DNA of 12,598 nucleotides, taken from positions 1 to 12,598 of the forward strand of contig WLSJ01000046.1 of NCBI GenBank assembly GCA_009705865.1, written 5' to 3'. The first letter of the stretch is position 1, and the number at the start of each line of letters is the position of its first letter. The translations under genes were made by a program, and so were the position numbers. This stretch comes from Actinomycetota bacterium (lineage in GTDB: Bacteria > Actinomycetota > Acidimicrobiia > Acidimicrobiales > Ilumatobacteraceae). The notes below the pieces were generated by a model. It was not told where the DNA came from, searched no databases, and saw only the letters and a list, made by a program, of their open reading frames with translations. Below are positions 6,741-12,598 of the stretch, one piece after another.

Positions 6741-7441
6741 CAAACACTGACTCAGAGGAATCAGAAGGCGTTTCGTTCCCGTCGTTCCATGATCGAACAA
6801 CAGAACTAACAGATGCTGATCGTGCGCGAGTTCGTTTAGCTGAAGTGACTCGCAACCTCATTCTTGATTCCTTCATGTCAACTGCACGTATCGAAGATAT
6901 TGATGCAGCTGTAGTCAACGTGTTGAAAGCAATCGACAACGTCAATGCTCCTGGTGGCGTTCCGGGGAGCGCAGCAGCTGAATCACATTTCACTGACCGC
7001 AGCCCGTTTTACGGAATAATGAATCCATTATCAATGCCGATGACCATGGAACAAGATGAATCGTTTGGGGAACTTGGTGCCATCGTTGGAGTTGCAACAT
7101 TTACAGAACCATACGAGGGGCCGCCGGGGCATGTTCATGGCGGATACATCGCGGCCGCATTTGATGAAGTTCTTGGGATGACTCAGTCATTGACTGGACG
7201 GCCAGGAATGACTGGAACATTGTCAATCAAATATCGCGCGCCGACACCACTGCATACAGAAATCGTGTATCGCGGATGGGTGGACAGAGTCGAAGGTCGA
7301 AAGATTTTTACAAAAGGCACATCACATATTGGTGACACTTTGTGTGCCGAAGCTGAAGCAGTATTTTTATCGATGCCAGCCGAATTAATGGATCGGCTAC
7401 GAAAAGGTCGCGACCTTAGCGCCCCAACGCAGAATCAATAA
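6737..7441 (+). CDS. PaaI/THEM4-like hot-dog fold thioesterase
   Basis: The 234-residue protein has an N-terminal helical extension (about residues 25-70) and one hot-dog domain (about 90-215). The signature G-H-V-H134-G-G-Y-x6-D143-E is the HGG motif plus acidic residue of the 4HBT/PaaI family. The strand TLSIKYRAPTPL and the C-terminal strand CAEAEAVFLSM complete the fold. It is expected to hydrolyse acyl-CoA thioesters; chain length and physiological substrate cannot be read from the sequence. It starts in the GTGA overlap with xthA and so depends on xthA transcription, although the functions look unrelated. A GGGG run (6728-6731) lies 5 bases before the start. Its last 26 bases overlap the 3' end of the convergent helicase gene. 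Confidence 0.87.
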   Translation: MTNTDSEESEGVSFPSFHDRTTELTDADRARVRLAEVTRNLILDSFMSTARIEDIDAAVVNVLKAIDNVNAPGGVPGSAAAESHFTDRSPFYGIMNPLSMPMTMEQDESFGELGAIVGVATFTEPYEGPPGHVHGGYIAAAFDEVLGMTQSLTGRPGMTGTLSIKYRAPTPLHTEIVYRGWVDRVEGRKIFTKGTSHIGDTLCAEAEAVFLSMPAELMDRLRKGRDLSAPTQNQ

Positions 7442-9335
7442 CTGCAAGCAGTTCTGCCGCATAACGACGAGCAAAAATAATGTCCGTCGTGGCTGCAATG
7501 TCTTCTTCTGTGGTAGGACGATCTCGAACAAGGTGACGTAATTGTGAAGTTGTTAACACACCATTTGGTTCAATACGACTAGCACGCGCTTTCTGCTGTC
7601 GCCATTCTTCTAGAGCAACTTCAACAGAATCAGTGCGCACATTTTGCCGAGCAATGCGACGTAATTCTTCAGGAGGTGCATCAACAACGGGTACCGCCGT
7701 GGTGACTGTTGGAAGAAACGGTGATGGTCCAGATGTTTTCGAATCGCGCTGATCAGTCCATGTAACAACTAATTCATCCGCAGCGCGGGTAAGGGCCACG
7801 TAGGCAAGGCGGGCTTCTTCGCTTCTGGCTGCACCTGTGCGAGAACTGCGGTGGGGAAGTAGTCCCTTTTCCATCCCGGCCACAATGACGTACTGCCACT
7901 CACGACCTTTTGCGGAGTGGAACGTCAACACTTCGACACCATCTGTTTCGGCAATATCGGCAGATGTAGCGAGCCAGGAACCAAATGTGCGTCCATCAAC
8001 CGTGCCTGATCGATGGAGATCTAGGAATTCACGCACCAGTAGTGCAATCTGAAAATCTGCATCATCAGCTGCATATTCGCCAGTGTCAAGAATGTCAGCT
8101 GCCCATGTCGACAAGTCATCGCGGCCAGTCAAAGAGGTAGCAGCAGCAACGGCTCGAGCCCATGCGCCGCCCTTTCGTGAGGATCGAACGGGAATTCCGG
8201 CTGCGACTAACTGATCGCGAATGCCATCTGCAACTGCATTGACGCGCACTAATACTGCGATATCGCTCCATGTTCGACCAGAGGAATGTGCTCGGGTGAC
8301 AAGTTTGTTGATCAGTTGCCGCTCAGATATCTCATTTGCGCATCGTTCAAGCTGAACAACCGCACCACTTGGTCGCTGCGACACGGCGTTAGCTATTTGG
8401 CCGTCTCGGGCAAGTGAGTCAACAGCCATTGCAACAATTTCTGGAGTGCATCGGTAATTCGATGGCAGGGAAACGACGTTTGCCCCCGTCGTTAAGCCAG
8501 GTAATGAGTCGAATAAGTCTTTGTCTGCACCGTTGAAACCGTAAATCGCTTGGTTCGGATCGCCGACTAAAAACAAATCAGGTGAAGCGGGGAGCAACGC
8601 TTTCAGAAATGCATATTGCAGTGGGTTCATGTCTTGCGCTTCGTCAACTGAGATATGTCGAAACTGAAAGCGCATTGATTCTGCAAATCGTGGATCTTTA
8701 GCGGCTTCGTGCACAACAGATGTCATAAAGTCGTTCAGATCGATGACACCGCGTTTGCGTTTTGTCTGTTCGTACGTTTTGAACACTTCAGTAAATCGAA
8801 GAGCGGGTAGTGGAACTTTCATTCCTGAAGACGCCAGTGCCGATGCAGCAGCATCAGGAGCAATCATGTGCGCGTGCGCCCAATCAATTGCAGCAAGCAT
8901 GTCAGTGACGCCTCCATGTTTGGCGTCGTCGCCCATACATGACGACATCAGCGATGAACGGTTGTTCACAATGACAGGTGCACGCCTGTTGCGATCTTCA
9001 AGGTTTTGCAACATGAGTCGCCGCGCGATGGCATGAAAAGTTCCGATGGTGGGACGACCATCAAGATTGAATCGATTCAGACGGGTGCGCATCTCGGTCG
9101 CTGCATGACGAGTGAATGTAATTGCGAGCGTTTTCTCAATGTCTGCAGTTCCTGACAAAGTTCTCCATGCAATACGACGAGTCAACACCGTTGTTTTCCC
9201 TGAACCAGCTCCGGCACGTACGACAACGATTCCGATGGGAGCTGTGACGGCCGCACGTTGCTCGGCGTCGAGACCAGCCAGCACAGAATCTGGCGACGGG
9301 GCCAGGTCTGTCGGGGGCGAGTGCAGGAATGTCAC
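7416..9335 (-). CDS. uvrD2: UvrD2-like SF1A DNA helicase with HRDC domain
   Basis: The 639-residue protein carries the full set of UvrD/Rep motifs: Walker A AGAGSGKTT (41-49), Ia ITFTRHAATEM (72-82), DEAQD (231-235), GDPNQAIYGF (258-267), NYRC (293-296), TFHSAKGREW (471-480) and VALTRAADEL (513-522). Residues about 571-636 look like an HRDC domain (opening VALEEWRQ, with the LTTSQLRHL and RPTTEED segments), the hallmark of mycobacterial UvrD2. The stretch between motif VI and HRDC has no cysteine, so the tetracysteine motif of mycobacterial UvrD2 is absent, and domain 2B is short (about 385-465). It is a 3'-5' ATP-dependent DNA translocase by family, probably acting in repair or replication. 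The GTG start at 9333-9335 has TAGTTT 6 bases ahead. An in-frame GTG at 9282-9284 would also keep all motifs. Confidence 0.93.
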   Translation of the reverse strand: MTFLHSPPTDLAPSPDSVLAGLDAEQRAAVTAPIGIVVVRAGAGSGKTTVLTRRIAWRTLSGTADIEKTLAITFTRHAATEMRTRLNRFNLDGRPTIGTFHAIARRLMLQNLEDRNRRAPVIVNNRSSLMSSCMGDDAKHGGVTDMLAAIDWAHAHMIAPDAAASALASSGMKVPLPALRFTEVFKTYEQTKRKRGVIDLNDFMTSVVHEAAKDPRFAESMRFQFRHISVDEAQDMNPLQYAFLKALLPASPDLFLVGDPNQAIYGFNGADKDLFDSLPGLTTGANVVSLPSNYRCTPEIVAMAVDSLARDGQIANAVSQRPSGAVVQLERCANEISERQLINKLVTRAHSSGRTWSDIAVLVRVNAVADGIRDQLVAAGIPVRSSRKGGAWARAVAAATSLTGRDDLSTWAADILDTGEYAADDADFQIALLVREFLDLHRSGTVDGRTFGSWLATSADIAETDGVEVLTFHSAKGREWQYVIVAGMEKGLLPHRSSRTGAARSEEARLAYVALTRAADELVVTWTDQRDSKTSGPSPFLPTVTTAVPVVDAPPEELRRIARQNVRTDSVEVALEEWRQQKARASRIEPNGVLTTSQLRHLVRDRPTTEEDIAATTDIIFARRYAAELLAVIDSALGR

Positions 9336-9341
9336 GCCTTG

Positions 9342-9347
9342 AAACTA
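9342..9347 (-). promoter_or_regulatory. uvrD2: Candidate -10 element (TAGTTT), leaderless helicase promoter
   Basis: On the minus strand TAGTTT is followed by 6 bases and the GTG of the helicase gene. No TTGACA-like -35 is seen. The element is framed by the short inverted pair GCCT/AGGC (9336-9339, 9347-9350). Confidence 0.4.
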
Positions 9348-9355
9348 GGCGGTTG

Positions 9356-9361
9356 TACCCT
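9356..9361 (+). promoter_or_regulatory. Candidate -10 element (TACCCT), leaderless PH-protein promoter
   Basis: TACCCT is followed by 7 bases and the ATG of the bPH2-SHOCT gene. It lies only 8 bases from the helicase -10 on the other strand, so polymerase at one site would cover the other. Confidence 0.4.
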
Positions 9362-9368
9362 TTCTTCC

Positions 9369-9983
9369 ATGCCCTTTCCTCGGCGACTGCTAAATGACTA
9401 CGAAACAATCGTTTTGGACCTCCACCCACACTGGTGGTTTTTCGGCTCGTCTGTCTCCACCCTTCTCGGGTCGATGTTTCTCACCCTCATATTGAAGGCT
9501 CAGATGCCCTCTGGCTTCTTCGAAAGTGCAGTCAGCTTTCTCGGTCTCGCAGCCATCATTGTGAGCGGGGCATGGGTCGTTGTGCAGTTGATCAAGTGGC
9601 GCACCACCTATTTCGTGGTGACCTCTCACAGGTTGATTTATCGCCAGGGCGTGGTGTCGCGAGATGGGGTCGAAATTCCACTCGAAAGAGTAAACAACGT
9701 GAACTTTGGTCAATCCATTGTGGAACGAATGTTGGGAGTCGGCGATTTGCTCATTGAATCGGGTGGCAAAGATGGTCAACAGACTTTTTCTGATATTGCC
9801 CAGCCGGAAAGAGTGCAAAACATCATTCATTCCACCATCCAGTCCCGAGGAATCAGTCGCGCGGACGCCTCGGCCGGTGGCATGAGTGTGGCTTCTGAAT
9901 TAGAGCGGCTGGAAGCGTTGCGTGACCGGGGAACCATTACTGACGACGAATTCCTCGAACAAAAGCGTCGCCTCCTGAACTAA
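9369..9983 (+). CDS. Membrane protein with bPH2 (bacterial PH) and SHOCT domains
   Basis: The 204-residue protein begins with a short cytoplasmic segment, then two predicted membrane helices (about 22-42 and 54-76). A bacterial PH-like domain follows (about 78-155), with the typical YFVVTSHRLIYRQG opening, the IPLERVNNV strand and a GVGDLLIESGG segment. A SHOCT motif closes the protein (about 175-204; LERLEALRDRGTITDDEF, then EQKRRLL), a short domain often involved in oligomerisation. Such proteins are membrane-bound and of unknown function. The ATG at 9369 was chosen because the reading frame upstream only runs back through helicase DNA and because TACCCT sits 7 bases ahead. It is the first of four rightward genes with gaps of 46, 33 and 0 bases. 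Confidence 0.85.
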   Translation: MPFPRRLLNDYETIVLDLHPHWWFFGSSVSTLLGSMFLTLILKAQMPSGFFESAVSFLGLAAIIVSGAWVVVQLIKWRTTYFVVTSHRLIYRQGVVSRDGVEIPLERVNNVNFGQSIVERMLGVGDLLIESGGKDGQQTFSDIAQPERVQNIIHSTIQSRGISRADASAGGMSVASELERLEALRDRGTITDDEFLEQKRRLLN

Positions 9984-10017
9984 TTCCTCCGCTTTTCACT
10001 GAGGCAGGGCTACCTGT

Positions 10018-10023
10018 GAGAAT
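10018..10023 (+). promoter_or_regulatory. Weak candidate -10 (GAGAAT) before the alpha/beta hydrolase gene
   Basis: GAGAAT keeps the second A and last T of the -10 consensus and lies 6 bases before the ATG at 10030, the same distance as at xthA and the helicase. The first T is missing and there is no Shine-Dalgarno. Read-through from the PH gene is equally possible. Confidence 0.2.
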
Positions 10024-10029
10024 GGTCAG

Positions 10030-10914
10030 ATGCCTCAAGCCATACTGCCAAACGGAATAAATATCGAGTACGACACTTTGGGTGATCCAAAGAATCCCAC
10101 GTTGCTGTGGATCATGGGTTTTACCGCCCAGATGACTGCATGGCCTGAAGAGTTCTTGCAGCTCTTTGTTGCTCAAGGATTCCATGTGGTGCGCTTCGAC
10201 AATCGCGATTGTGGTTTGTCATTTAAACATGACGGCGTCATTGTGGAAACTGACAAAGTCACCATGCAAGCAGCGATGGGTGAGCCGGTCACGGTGCCCG
10301 TTCCGTACACGTTGTCTGACATGGCAGCAGATGCCATTGGTGTTCTTGATCATCTCGGGATTGATAAAGCGCACATCATCGGAGCATCAATGGGCGGCAT
10401 GATTGCTCAAACAGTTGCACTTGAGCATCCGCATCGCACAAAGAGCCTCACAAGCATCATGTCAGTCACTGGCGATCTTGCATACGGAACACCAACTGAT
10501 GCTGCACTTAGCGCATTGCTGGCACCACCATCTCCTGATCGCGCAACGTATATCGAGGGTGCAGCCAACTGGGCCATTTGGTCCTCTAAGAGATATTTCG
10601 ATTTGGCGGAAGCAAAGGCACGTGCGGCACGTGAGTTTGACAGAAGTTTTTACCCGGAGGGTTCACACCGACAGCTCGCTGCTATTTATGCATCTGGTGA
10701 TCGCACCGAAAAATTGCGCAACTTGCGGACTCCAACACTTGTTATTCATGGTCGCGATGATCAGCTGCTCACGCCGTCTGGTGGAGAGCGAACAGCCGAA
10801 GTCATTCCAGGATCTGTCTTCATGTTCGTGACCGACATGGGACACGATGTGCCTCTGCCATTGTGGCCCGTGTTTGTTGACGCCATCTCGTCACACGCAC
10901 GTCGCGCTGCATAA
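10030..10914 (+). CDS. Alpha/beta-fold hydrolase (RdmC-like)
   Basis: The 294-residue protein has the alpha/beta hydrolase core. The oxyanion-hole region is LLWIMGFTAQM (25-35), the strand VVRFDNRDCGLS follows, and the nucleophile elbow is G118-A-S120-M-G-G. The acid is D243 or D244 in HGRDDQLL and the histidine is H272 in MGHDVP. S120, Asp and H272 form the expected triad. The DNRDCGLS segment is typical of the branch containing the aclacinomycin methylesterase RdmC, but here it says only that the enzyme likely cleaves an ester or similar bond. The cap region (about 155-215) that would set specificity is not diagnostic. It follows the PH-domain gene by 46 bases and precedes mcr by 33. The ATG start is the only one that keeps the first beta strand. 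Confidence 0.88.
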   Translation: MPQAILPNGINIEYDTLGDPKNPTLLWIMGFTAQMTAWPEEFLQLFVAQGFHVVRFDNRDCGLSFKHDGVIVETDKVTMQAAMGEPVTVPVPYTLSDMAADAIGVLDHLGIDKAHIIGASMGGMIAQTVALEHPHRTKSLTSIMSVTGDLAYGTPTDAALSALLAPPSPDRATYIEGAANWAIWSSKRYFDLAEAKARAAREFDRSFYPEGSHRQLAAIYASGDRTEKLRNLRTPTLVIHGRDDQLLTPSGGERTAEVIPGSVFMFVTDMGHDVPLPLWPVFVDAISSHARRAA

Positions 10915-10934
10915 CTCTTTACTACACAACAACA

Positions 10935-10940
10935 AAAGGA
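10935..10940 (+). promoter_or_regulatory. mcr: Strong Shine-Dalgarno (AAAGGA) of mcr
   Basis: AAAGGA ends 7 bases before the mcr ATG and is the best ribosome binding site in the window. It contrasts with the neighbouring genes, which mostly lack one, and suggests mcr is translated from within a longer message. Confidence 0.65.
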
Positions 10941-10947
10941 ATTCATC

Positions 10948-12099
10948 ATGTCTGGACCACTTACTGGATACAAAATCATTGAGATTGCAGGCATCGGGCC
11001 AGGCCCGTTTGCGGCCATGTTGCTTGCTGACATGGGTGCTGAAATCATTCGAGTCGATCGTGTTCAAGCAGTACGGGGCCCCGTGCCCTCAACACCTGCT
11101 GGCGATCTGATGTTGCGCGGACGCAGGAACATCGCACTTGACCTGAAAAGTCCTGAAGGCGTTGAGGCTTTATTGCAATTGGTGGAAAAAGCCGATGCCG
11201 TCATCGAAGGTTTCCGTCCCGGAGTCATGGAGCGTCTCGGAGTTGGTCCTGATGTGTGTCAGGCACGTAACCCGCGCATTGTGTTTGGTCGCATGACTGG
11301 TTGGGGACAAGAGGGCATGTATGCACAAGCTGCAGGTCACGACATCAACTACATCTCGTTGTCTGGTTCGCTTGCACATTTTGGTCGTGCAGGTGAAGCA
11401 CCGGTGCCGCCGCTCAACATGGTGGGCGACTTTGGCGGTGGCGGAATGTTCCTTGCATATGGCGTTGTGTGCGCATTGCTTGAAGCACAAAAATCTGGCA
11501 AGGGTCAAGTTGTCGATACAGCAATGGTCGATGGCGCTGCAGTGTTGATGACAATGTTCTGGTCATTTAAGGCCATGGGTATTTTCAATGAAAATGCACC
11601 GGGCACAAACTTGCTTGACACCGGAGCGCATTTTTACGATGTGTTCGAATGCGCAGATGGCAAATACATTTCGCTCGGGTCCATCGAACCACAGTTCTAT
11701 GCAGAATTGATGAAGCTCACTGGCCTCGAGGGTGATGCTGATTTTGCAAAGCAAATGGATCAGTCAATGTGGCCAGAGCTGAAGATTCGTTTGCAAAAAG
11801 TAATGAAGGCAAAGACTCGTGATGAGTGGTGCGCAATCATGGAAGCAACTGATGTGTGTTTTGCCCCAGTTCTCACCATGAGCGAAGCAGCTGCACACCC
11901 GCATAACGTTGAACGCAAAACGTTCATCAATGTCAATGGCCACATGCAGCCAGCACCAGCACCTCGCTTTTCTCGCACCACGCCAGAAATTTCACGCCCA
12001 TCAGCACATGCTGGGCAACACACTGCAGAAGTTCTTCGTGACTGGGGCGTTGCCAATGTCGATGCACTGCTCGCTAGCGGCGCAGCGAAGCAGGCATAG
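10948..12099 (+). CDS. mcr: Alpha-methylacyl-CoA racemase (family III CoA-transferase fold)
   Basis: The 383-residue protein closely follows mycobacterial Mcr throughout, including the IAGIGPGP opening (13-20), the EGFRPGVMERLG segment (87-98), and the active-site residues H131 (AGHDINYISL), D161 (VGDFGGG) and E247 (IEPQFY), which correspond to the His/Asp/Glu of characterised Mcr. By family it interconverts (R)- and (S)-2-methylacyl-CoA esters by proton exchange, letting branched fatty acids or sterol side chains enter beta-oxidation. It is cytoplasmic and needs no cofactor. The substrate in this organism is not known. The ATG start is supported by AAAGGA at 7 bases. The TAG stop is directly followed by the GTG of the PIG-L gene. 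Assignment to Mcr rather than another CoA-transferase rests on similarity recalled along the whole chain, so it is firm but untested here. Confidence 0.92.
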   Translation: MSGPLTGYKIIEIAGIGPGPFAAMLLADMGAEIIRVDRVQAVRGPVPSTPAGDLMLRGRRNIALDLKSPEGVEALLQLVEKADAVIEGFRPGVMERLGVGPDVCQARNPRIVFGRMTGWGQEGMYAQAAGHDINYISLSGSLAHFGRAGEAPVPPLNMVGDFGGGGMFLAYGVVCALLEAQKSGKGQVVDTAMVDGAAVLMTMFWSFKAMGIFNENAPGTNLLDTGAHFYDVFECADGKYISLGSIEPQFYAELMKLTGLEGDADFAKQMDQSMWPELKIRLQKVMKAKTRDEWCAIMEATDVCFAPVLTMSEAAAHPHNVERKTFINVNGHMQPAPAPRFSRTTPEISRPSAHAGQHTAEVLRDWGVANVDALLASGAAKQA

Positions 12100-12598
12100 G
12101 TGTCAACACTCGTTTGCTTTCACGCCCACCCTGATGATGAGTGCATTGGCACTGGCGGCACAATTGCGCGTGCATCGGCCGAAGGGCATCGAGTTGTCTT
12201 GGTTGTAGCGACAAACGGAGATCATGGTGAAATACCTGCAGATATGCCTGCTGGGAAAACACTTGTCGAGGTGCGTCGAGAAGAGACCATGAAGTCTGCC
12301 GAGACTCTCGGCATCCATCGTGTTGTGTGGCTCGGGTACGAAGACAGCGGCATGACCGGATGGGAACAAAACACCAATGCTGGAGCTTTTTGCAATGCAT
12401 CACTTGATGAAGCGGCGCACAGGCTGGCAGATGTGTTGCGCGAAGAAAAAGCAGACGTTCTCACCACGTACGACTGGCACGGTGGGTACGGTCATCCTGA
12501 TCACATCATGGTGCACAAGGTGGGTCATCGCGCCGCTGAATTAGTAACTGTGCGCGTTCTTGAGGGCACAATGAATCGTGATCAGATTCGTCGCGGCA
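12100..12598 (+). CDS. PIG-L family (MshB/Mca-like) deacetylase, 3' end outside window
   Basis: A GTG at 12100 opens a frame that stays open to the window edge (166 codons). The N-terminus gives FHAHPDDE, with H10, D12 and D13 in the zinc and catalytic positions, followed by the Rossmann-like segment with VVATNGDHGE. The segment GYEDSGM (79-85) and the motif GGYGHPDH (128-135: H132, D134, H135) supply the second metal and proton-transfer site. These motifs are shared by MshB (mycothiol-pathway deacetylase), Mca (mycothiol S-conjugate amidase) and other LmbE-like enzymes. Because the C-terminal half is missing I do not assign one of them. There is no spacer after the mcr stop, and GCAGG (12090-12094) lies 5 bases before the GTG, so translation is probably coupled to mcr. 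No other start lies between that stop and the AHPDDE motif. Confidence 0.9.
   Translation, partial: MSTLVCFHAHPDDECIGTGGTIARASAEGHRVVLVVATNGDHGEIPADMPAGKTLVEVRREETMKSAETLGIHRVVWLGYEDSGMTGWEQNTNAGAFCNASLDEAAHRLADVLREEKADVLTTYDWHGGYGHPDHIMVHKVGHRAAELVTVRVLEGTMNRDQIRRG

Noticed and set aside
9258..9368. In-frame extension of the PH-protein reading frame by 37 codons upstream
   Set aside because: The extension lies mostly inside the helicase gene on the other strand, has no hydrophobic or domain pattern, and the ATG at 9369 has a well-placed TACCCT.
9336..9368. SOS (LexA) box between helicase and PH genes
   Set aside because: No GAAC-N4-GTTC or CTGT-N8-ACAG pattern is present; only a 4-bp GCCT/AGGC pair was found.
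9984..10029. Terminator hairpin after the PH-protein gene (CCTC...GAGG)
   Set aside because: Only 4 paired bases with a long loop and no T-run; too weak to call.

Overview
The window looks like chromosomal DNA of an actinobacterium of moderate GC content (roughly half G+C by eye). The markers are a fused E2-E1 2-oxoglutarate enzyme of the Kgd/OdhA type, a UvrD2-like helicase with a C-terminal HRDC domain, an Mcr-type alpha-methylacyl-CoA racemase, an MshB/Mca-like deacetylase, a protein with a histone-H1-like Lys/Ala/Pro tail, and frequent GTG starts. A lineage such as Acidimicrobiia would fit, but that is inference. No rRNA, tRNA, CRISPR array, IS element or phage gene was seen. The DNA is densely coded with no gene-free stretch over 300 bases.

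Layout. Bases 1-359 (minus) hold the N-terminal 119 residues of a blue-copper (cupredoxin) lipoprotein, cut by the left edge. A 143-base divergent region (360-502) carries two operator-like repeat structures and leads into kgd (503-4153, plus), the central TCA-cycle gene. kgd meets a minus-strand HAD hydrolase tail to tail with a 4-base overlap. The HAD gene diverges from a plus-strand unit: a putative NYN/PIN nuclease fused to an S1-like RNA-binding domain and a basic tail (4851-5915), then the AP endonuclease xthA (5964-6740) and a hot-dog thioesterase (6737-7441, 4-base overlap with xthA). The thioesterase overlaps the 3' end of the minus-strand UvrD2-like helicase (7416-9335) by 26 bases. 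The helicase diverges, across only 33 bases, from a rightward run of four genes: a membrane bPH2-SHOCT protein, an alpha/beta hydrolase, mcr, and a PIG-L deacetylase truncated by the right edge.

Functional themes are central and acyl-CoA metabolism (kgd, thioesterase, mcr), DNA/RNA maintenance (NYN-S1 protein, xthA, helicase), and possibly thiol or amidohydrolase chemistry (PIG-L).

The clearest window-wide regulatory signal is a TAnnnT hexamer 6 or 7 bases before the start codon of most first-in-unit genes, with no Shine-Dalgarno sequence there. This suggests leaderless transcription. kgd and mcr instead have Shine-Dalgarno-like sequences. The least ordinary protein is the NYN-S1-basic-tail fusion. 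I do not see a complete, obviously new multi-gene system.
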